This document shows, piece after piece, positions 58,365-64,000 of a stretch of DNA of 64,000 bases (the stretch's first letter is position 1; each line of letters opens with the position of its first letter). Both the position numbers and the translations under genes were made by a program. Source of the DNA: Vandiemenella viatica. Taxonomy: Eukaryota > Arthropoda > Insecta > Orthoptera > Morabidae. The notes under the pieces are model-generated. The model was not told the DNA's origin. It did not search any database and saw only the letters and a list, made by a program, of their open reading frames with translations. The stretch spans positions 2,976,001-3,040,000 of the forward strand of contig JARYHS010006964.1 in the NCBI GenBank assembly GCA_031002005.1, read 5' to 3'.

Positions 58365-61310
58365 CAGTGGCGGTCCATAGCCGGGTCAAAAAGGTTGGAA
58401 AAAATGTGCAGATTTTGTGAAAGGTATTCGGAAAGGTATTCTCTCCGCATAAATTAATACGCTCACAAACAAAAAACATTTCAGTTGCTGTAATATCTAT
58501 TTAGTATATGAAGTACCGCATGTTTGCTTACGCAGACATTCTCTTTTAAAGGAGTTTTAAACTGAAAAACTTTAGATGTTATATTAACAGCATTAACAGC
58601 GTTTCAAATCGCAGAGCGACAGCAGAAGAACGTCACACACAACGCTCCAGACGTATTCAGTACACAGCGGTCCGGTCGAATGCGGCATTCCAGCGCAGAT
58701 AAACAGCTTAGGCGTAAACAAAGTAGCACTCAGCGAGAGCTCGGCCGGGCGAACCGTAGCAGTTAAAGCGTTAAATCATGGATTTACCTCATAAAAAGAA
58801 GTAATACGTTCAAAAATATCGAGATACATGGAAAGCAGAATCTGAATTTAAAGGATGGCTGAAACCAGTTTTAGTTGACTCATCTAAAGCAAGATGTCAA
58901 GTATGTGTTACAGAGCTTGATGCTAAATTGAGTGATATTAGAAAACATTCTTAAACTAATAAGCATAAACTAAAATTGGATTAAAAAAAAAAGCAGGCCA
59001 CCTTACCTGTAAAAATTATCCCGAAAACTACGGTTAGAATATCAAGCAGAGCGGAAGGTGTCCTTTGTTTATTTATTGCGGAACATTGTTTAATTTTAGC
59101 TGTTGATCATTTAGGCGTACTGTGTAAAACGGTGATTTCCAGTTATTAGTGCGCTAAAAACATGCAATTACATCGTAAAAAGTGTACTAACATAATAACC
59201 GAAGTTTTGTATCCATATTTTACACAATCATTGGTTGAAGATATGGGTGACCAAAAATACAGTGTACTTATAGACTGATCCACAGAGATTTCAGTTTCAA
59301 AAACACTGGGACTCGTTATACGGTTCTATAGTGTACAAAACCAAACCATTAGATCAGCATATCTAAAGCACGTTTTAGTAGAAACTGTAAATGCAAAAAA
59401 TCTGGCTGCTGTTCTTGTGAATTCCTTGAAAGATCTCAAAATCCCAATCGCAAATATGGTAGGATTTGGTACTGATAATGCTTCTATGATGGTGGGAATA
59501 AATAATGGTCTTGTCGAACTACACAAGAAAGAACATGACTTAAAACATTTGATATTGTTTCACTGTGTATATCATTCTCTACAGCTTGTGGTTTCACATG
59601 CCTTAGTAAATACCATACATGCAAACGGGAAACCTGCAATTGGTTTTCAATTTCAGCTAAAAGACAAGAAGACTATTAAAGGTTTATGAGACGATAAATT
59701 GTGGAAAACAGCCGCTAAAAATTTTGAAAGTCTGTGCAACCCGCTGGCTTTCTTTTTTTTTTATTGTATTTACGTCTCTCAACAGCGAGGTCTTTAGAGA
59801 CGGGAAAGGATGGGGGGCAAGGATGGGGGCAAGGAATGGGAAGGAATTCGGCCATGGCCTTTTGAAGGAAGCATCCCGGCATTTGCCTGGAGTGATTTGG
59901 GAAACCATGGAAAACCCAAATCTGGATGCCCGGACGGGGATCGAACCGCCGTCCTCCCGAATGCCGCTGGCTTTCAATTAAACCAGCTGTTTGTAGGATT
60001 CTGGAGCGGTAGAAAGAACTAAAGCTGCGTTTTTCATTTGCAATGGGTCATGATAATTGTTGCACAGCTGATTTTTTGTACAAAATATATTGTGATGACA
60101 CAAATTAACTTTATAGGCTCTATCTTAAACGTACTTTTAAAAGACGTACAAATAACACTAAAAGCATTTGAAGGGGAAGACAATAACCCCACAAAATTAT
60201 TAGATACCATACTCTAGTTTTTCTCAGGCAGTTACTCGGAAAAAACAATAGTTCTTCCAACTAGTTGATTTGTTGACAACACCAGTTCCAAACGAATGCA
60301 TGTATGCGAATCAACACCTTGGCTTTACGTTTGAACAGAAAATGCTCGAGTCAAGTTGTCTCAAGAAAATAAAATTTATTTAAAAAAGAGATGCATCGAA
60401 TTTAGTCTGAAACTCATCAAGGAGATTCAGCAAAGACTACCAAGTAACGTCACTATCATTAAAAAATGTCATTGTTAAATGTTGAAGAAACATTAGAAGT
60501 AAATAACAATAATGCAATAGCCGATGTAGCCAAAGAATTAGGTTTTAATAACGATTTTATAGACGGTATGCTGCTAGAATGGCATAATATCAACTTTTTT
60601 AAGTGGGATAACACTACTAACACTTCGATTTATAGTGAGGTTTTGCAGTATAAAAATACCGCAGGAGAAAATCCTTTTTCTTTATTTCACAATTGGCAAT
60701 TACTATTTTATCATTACCGCACCCAAATGCTGAAGTCGAAAGAGTATTCAGTTCTATGAATATTATAAAAACAAAACAACGCAATAGATTGTCGTTAAAA
60801 ACTATTAATGCGTTGGTCCTATTGAGAGATTAGTTGAAAAAACAGAATAAAGATTGTGCATCTTTTGAAATACCTTCGGTAGTGCTGCTACTTATTGGAA
60901 GGAACAAAAGTTATTCCTTTGCAATAAAAAACGCTGAACTGCATCAGCGTTTGATCGACATTCAACCCTATACTTCAACTGCTGCTGCATCAGATGAACA
61001 TGAGACCGACAAATTATTTGACTTATTAAGCGACGACGATGAATAACTGATATATATTTCTTAATCTAATTTGATTCTATTTATATTTTATTTCAAATGC
61101 AATTGCATGTTTCTAGTGTTTTTTGGCAAATTGTGATCAAAACAACAATTTATGTGATTGTTACATTGATGATAATATATTTAATCAAAAGTTAGTGTTT
61201 TTTTATATGTGTGCCGTTGTACACGATAGGTTAATTAATTATAATCTAATTACATATCAACAAGTTTAAAAATAAAATTTCACGTATCCCAACCTTTCAG
61301 ACCGCCAATG
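58365..61310 (+). mobile_element. ZNF862-like hAT transposon relic
   Basis: The termini are CAGTGGCGGTCC at 58,365 and, at 61,310, the complement of CATTGGCGGTCT. No target duplication was found. Transposase fragments run from ATG 58,779. They include a zinc-binding segment (FKGWLKPVL...RCQVCVTELD...HKLKL) and a DUF4371-like part with VGFGTDNASMMVGINNGLV and HCVYHSLQLVVSHAL (59,417-59,640). The C-terminal dimerisation block is NAEVERVFSSMNIIKTKQRN (about 60,725), ending at 61,046. Several stops (for example 58,811, 58,952, 59,276) and frameshifts disable it. A SINE is inserted at 59,752-59,968. Confidence 0.75.
59738..59980 (-). mobile_element. tRNA-derived SINE inside hAT relic
   Basis: Minus-strand copy of the 6,461 family: GTCTCTCAACAGCGAGG tail side, GGATCGAACCGCC as the B-box complement, and a head truncated at CCCGAATG. 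It is flanked by a 12-bp target duplication CCGCTGGCTTTC (about 59,740-59,751 and 59,963-59,974). It interrupts the transposase after the residues CNPLAF. Confidence 0.85.
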
Positions 61311-61573
61311 GGCTCTTGTGCCTCTCCCAGGCCGCCCGCTCCTGGTGGAATTAATTTTAGCGACTTTCTAGCGACTTTTGATTTTGAGTCTAAGGATTCG
61401 AATTTCTAGGAATTGGTAACACTGTGGTGTTATAACACCTACGACAGTCACTGGATAAACTTTAAGTCAATTACATCTTTTTCTCTATAGAAATGTTTTA
61501 CAACTACACAGAAAACATGTGTTTTATAACACCTGGGTCAGCAAACTCAGGTAGTCTATAAATTTATTGAACT
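61311..61573. other. Short unannotated stretch
   Basis: No gene. It contains a 14-bp perfect palindrome GGTGTTATAACACC near 61,427. Confidence 0.35.
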
Positions 61574-62073
61574 ATTTAATGTAGGGTTACCAGAATTTTT
61601 TCTTCAAATCTGGGGACGCTTCACAACTTTTTCACCAAAATCCATGGACGCTTCAGCATTTGTCCTAATTACGCGTTGTACTTTTGTAAGTTATATGATT
61701 AAAGATTGGGTTAACTTAAAAGCCACATATTGTTTATATTTTGTATTTTAAATGAGGATCACAGACAGCCATATTGCACACAGCAAGGAGACTTGATTTT
61801 CCAAAGCTGTTGTGTAGAGGACGCAGTATCCTTGTAATTTTATTTTGTTCCTAGGCACGTACAAGGAAAAAAGTGCGCTTCATCTCTCTTGCTTTAAACT
61901 AATGCATTAACAAATCAGTGCTTTTAAAGAATTCTCCATGATTAAAAAAAAAAATCTGAGGACAACAGTAAAAATCCGGGGACATTGCGGGGACAAAATC
62001 TGTCCGGGAACAGATTGCTAAATACGGGGACTGACCCCGGCAAACGGGGACGTCTGGTAACCCTAATTTAATG
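61574..62073. mobile_element. hAT-type MITE, 484 bp
   Basis: The element is 61,582-62,065 with perfect 13-bp inverted termini TAGGGTTACCAGA and an exact 8-bp target duplication ATTTAATG (61,574-61,581 and 62,066-62,073). It has no coding sequence. GGGGAC-type motifs recur near the right end. TIR and target size fit hAT. Confidence 0.93.
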
Positions 62074-62640
62074 TATCATAACAGCACCTTATGTTTAGTC
62101 GTTTCACAGCTATTTTGCAACTATTCAGACGCTCTTTACAGCCATTTCATTATTATTTTTATCGTTTCCAACTATGAATTTTTATGCTTGAAATAATGCC
62201 AAATCCAGCCTCTATCATAACACTCAAGCATACCAGCAAGCCGCCTTGTGTATTGTTTACAATAAATCTTAAATATATCACACAAAAACAATTTTTAAAA
62301 ATGCTTAAATTTGTTAAATGGAATAACAGAGTCACAGACAAGAGTGATAATTATTAAACCTATATTTGACTCAGTTTTTGTATTATAAATCTCTGGTCAT
62401 GTCTGCTGCAGTTTTTTTTCCCGTGAAACGGTCATAAAATTCTTCTGTTTCTGTATCTAATGTTTTGACGTGTCGTTTTAAATTAACTACTGGGCTGTGT
62501 TGTGCATATCTGACCTGTATTATTCATTGTTTCTTGGCGATTTTTTTTTTTTTAAAGAACAAACATTTTAAAAGGCACGCAACACTATGTTTTCATATCA
62601 TCATCTATGGCAGCTTCCAGCCACTGGCCGGATATGTTGA
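62074..62640. other. AT-rich unannotated stretch
   Basis: AT-rich sequence between the MITE and the LINE. No gene or repeat is recognised. Confidence 0.35.
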
Positions 62641-64000
62641 GAACCAAAGCCTTGCCAGCGCTTCCTGGCTAACCACCAACTCTCTTCTTCAACTATCGCC
62701 CAATTTCCTTCTCTTTCTTACACACATTGTTTAACACCTTTCACCCACCTGACCCACTGTCTTCTCTAGATCTCTTCCATTTCAGCTCCATGTCTAGAAT
62801 CTCCCTCGGTATCTTCTCCTCTCCCGTTCTCTTAACATGCCGATACCACTTTCACATAGATTTTTCTATTCTCTGTTGTAGCGGTTCTTCCTTTATTATC
62901 TCCCTGATTATCTCATTCCTTATTTGTCTCTTCCTGTTACTACAACTCTATTCCTCTGAAATTTCATTTTCACAGATTGTACTGTCCCTTGCCCCTCTCC
63001 TTTATCACCCAGATTTTTGAGCGATAGGTCAAAATTGGTACAAGGTATTTTTGTAGATTGCCTCGCTGCTCCTTTTCGGAGCATTCCAACTACATATCAG
63101 ACTTCCAACACTCTTAAAAAAGTGTATCTGCACATCTTTTATTAATCACAGTCCTGTTTCCTACATTTCCTTAAATCCTGATTCCCTAATTTTGGAAATA
63201 TTTTAGTTTATTTAATTGCACACCTCCAAGTGATATGTCTCTGTCCTGTTCACCATTTCCTGCAGAGAACTTCATGCTACTCTCTCTCACGCATCCAATT
63301 GATCCTGCACCTCACTTTTATCTTCTCCCCAAATTAACAGGTCATCCGCAAAAAGCATTGCCATTGATTTTCCTTCCCCAATGCTCTGCACCACCTTCTT
63401 CAATATTTCATCCATGTCCACAACAAATACCTGGAATGATGGGCCACATCCTTGTTTTAGTCAATTTTTCTACTTGAACCAACCAGTCTTTCCCTTCCCA
63501 TTTTGACACAGCCCTTATTACCCTCATAAATATCTTTCACTCTTTCGACTGTTCCTTCTTTACTGATTTTTTTCTCAGTACTTCCTACACTCTGTTATGG
63601 CTGTGACTGTCATACACCTTTACAATACCCAGAACGACCATCATCAGATCCTTCCCCTGCTCATAGTGTCGATCTTGTAGCTGTCTTACTGTAAATATAA
63701 GCTTAATCGTTGACCTTCCTGGTGTAAATGCATATTGCTCTTTCCTTAGTTGCCTTTCAAACATTCTTCATATTCAGCTCTCGAAAAGTTTCTCAAATAT
63801 CTTGGCACAGTTGTACATCAGAGTACTGCCCAGTAGTTCTGGCTGATATTATTGTCCCCTTTCTTGAATATGTATATTATCACCCCTTTCCTCCAGTCAT
63901 CTGTAATTCTTCCACCATTCCACACAACCGCGCCAACCTTTAAAGCCACTGTATGCTCAATATTCTAGCAGCTTGTGTCATCTCCATGCTGACTTCAATC
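62640..64000 (-). mobile_element. LINE relic, minus strand, running off right edge
   Basis: Read on the minus strand from the right edge, it shows RT-like GVIIYIFKKGDNN (near 63,880) and catalytic FADD within MLFADDLLIWGEDKSEVQDQ at about 63,341-63,352. A C-terminal part follows with IPREILDMELKWKRSRED and EEESWWLARKRWQGFG (near 62,790-62,650), as in insect LINE polyproteins. Many frameshifts and stops. The 5' part lies outside the window. Confidence 0.7.

Noticed and set aside
61427..61440. 14-bp palindrome GGTGTTATAACACC as an operator
   Set aside because: A single occurrence with no gene nearby; chance is adequate.

Overview
This is eukaryotic DNA, almost certainly from an arthropod with a large, repeat-rich genome. 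It is AT-rich with very little coding sequence. It holds one multi-finger C2H2 zinc-finger gene with a canonical intron, and many insect-type mobile elements: hAT, Tc1, piggyBac, a Helitron with Lepidoptera-like termini, RTE-like and Jockey-like LINEs, and tRNA-derived SINEs. I cannot name the species. There are no bacterial-type genes and no CRISPR array.

Two runs of exactly 1,000 N (15,389-16,388 and 44,600-45,599) divide the window into three contigs: A (1-15,388), B (16,389-44,599) and C (45,600-64,000). B up to about 35,508 is a reverse-complement near-copy (roughly 95-98% by eye) of A 1-12,905. The last 3.55 kb of B (41,048-44,599) is a direct near-copy of the first 3.47 kb of C (45,600-49,064). 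Both duplications abut placeholder gaps, so two haplotypes kept side by side is as good an explanation as a real palindrome plus tandem duplication.

Contig B, the fuller copy, reads from left to right: a Helitron carrying a long-TIR element; a LINE tail remnant; a 1.7-kb insertion absent from A; a small palindrome; a complete hAT transposon (24,114-33,244, minus strand, 8-bp target duplication); and the zinc-finger gene. The hAT contains a SINE and an RTE-like LINE, and that LINE contains a Jockey-like LINE and a MITE. The gene has exon 1 at 34,014-34,423, a 3.06-kb intron and exon 2 from 37,488. The intron holds a Tc1-like transposase relic, part of which has become a 57-bp in-frame tandem repeat. 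Contig A carries the same stack with its own hAT MITE (4,903-6,370) and a 5.9-kb deletion at a GCGAG microhomology.

Contig C holds a DUF659-type hAT relic, a small hAT MITE, a LINE tail, a 4.7-kb GC-rich satellite of 42/43-bp units with a 470-bp higher-order period (52,320-56,990), a piggyBac relic split by a MITE, a ZNF862-like hAT element with a SINE in it, another hAT MITE, and a minus-strand LINE running off the right edge.

The only plausible host gene is the zinc-finger gene. As written it is broken by one extra G between its N-terminal half and its 15-finger array. Everything else is transposon-derived or satellite DNA.
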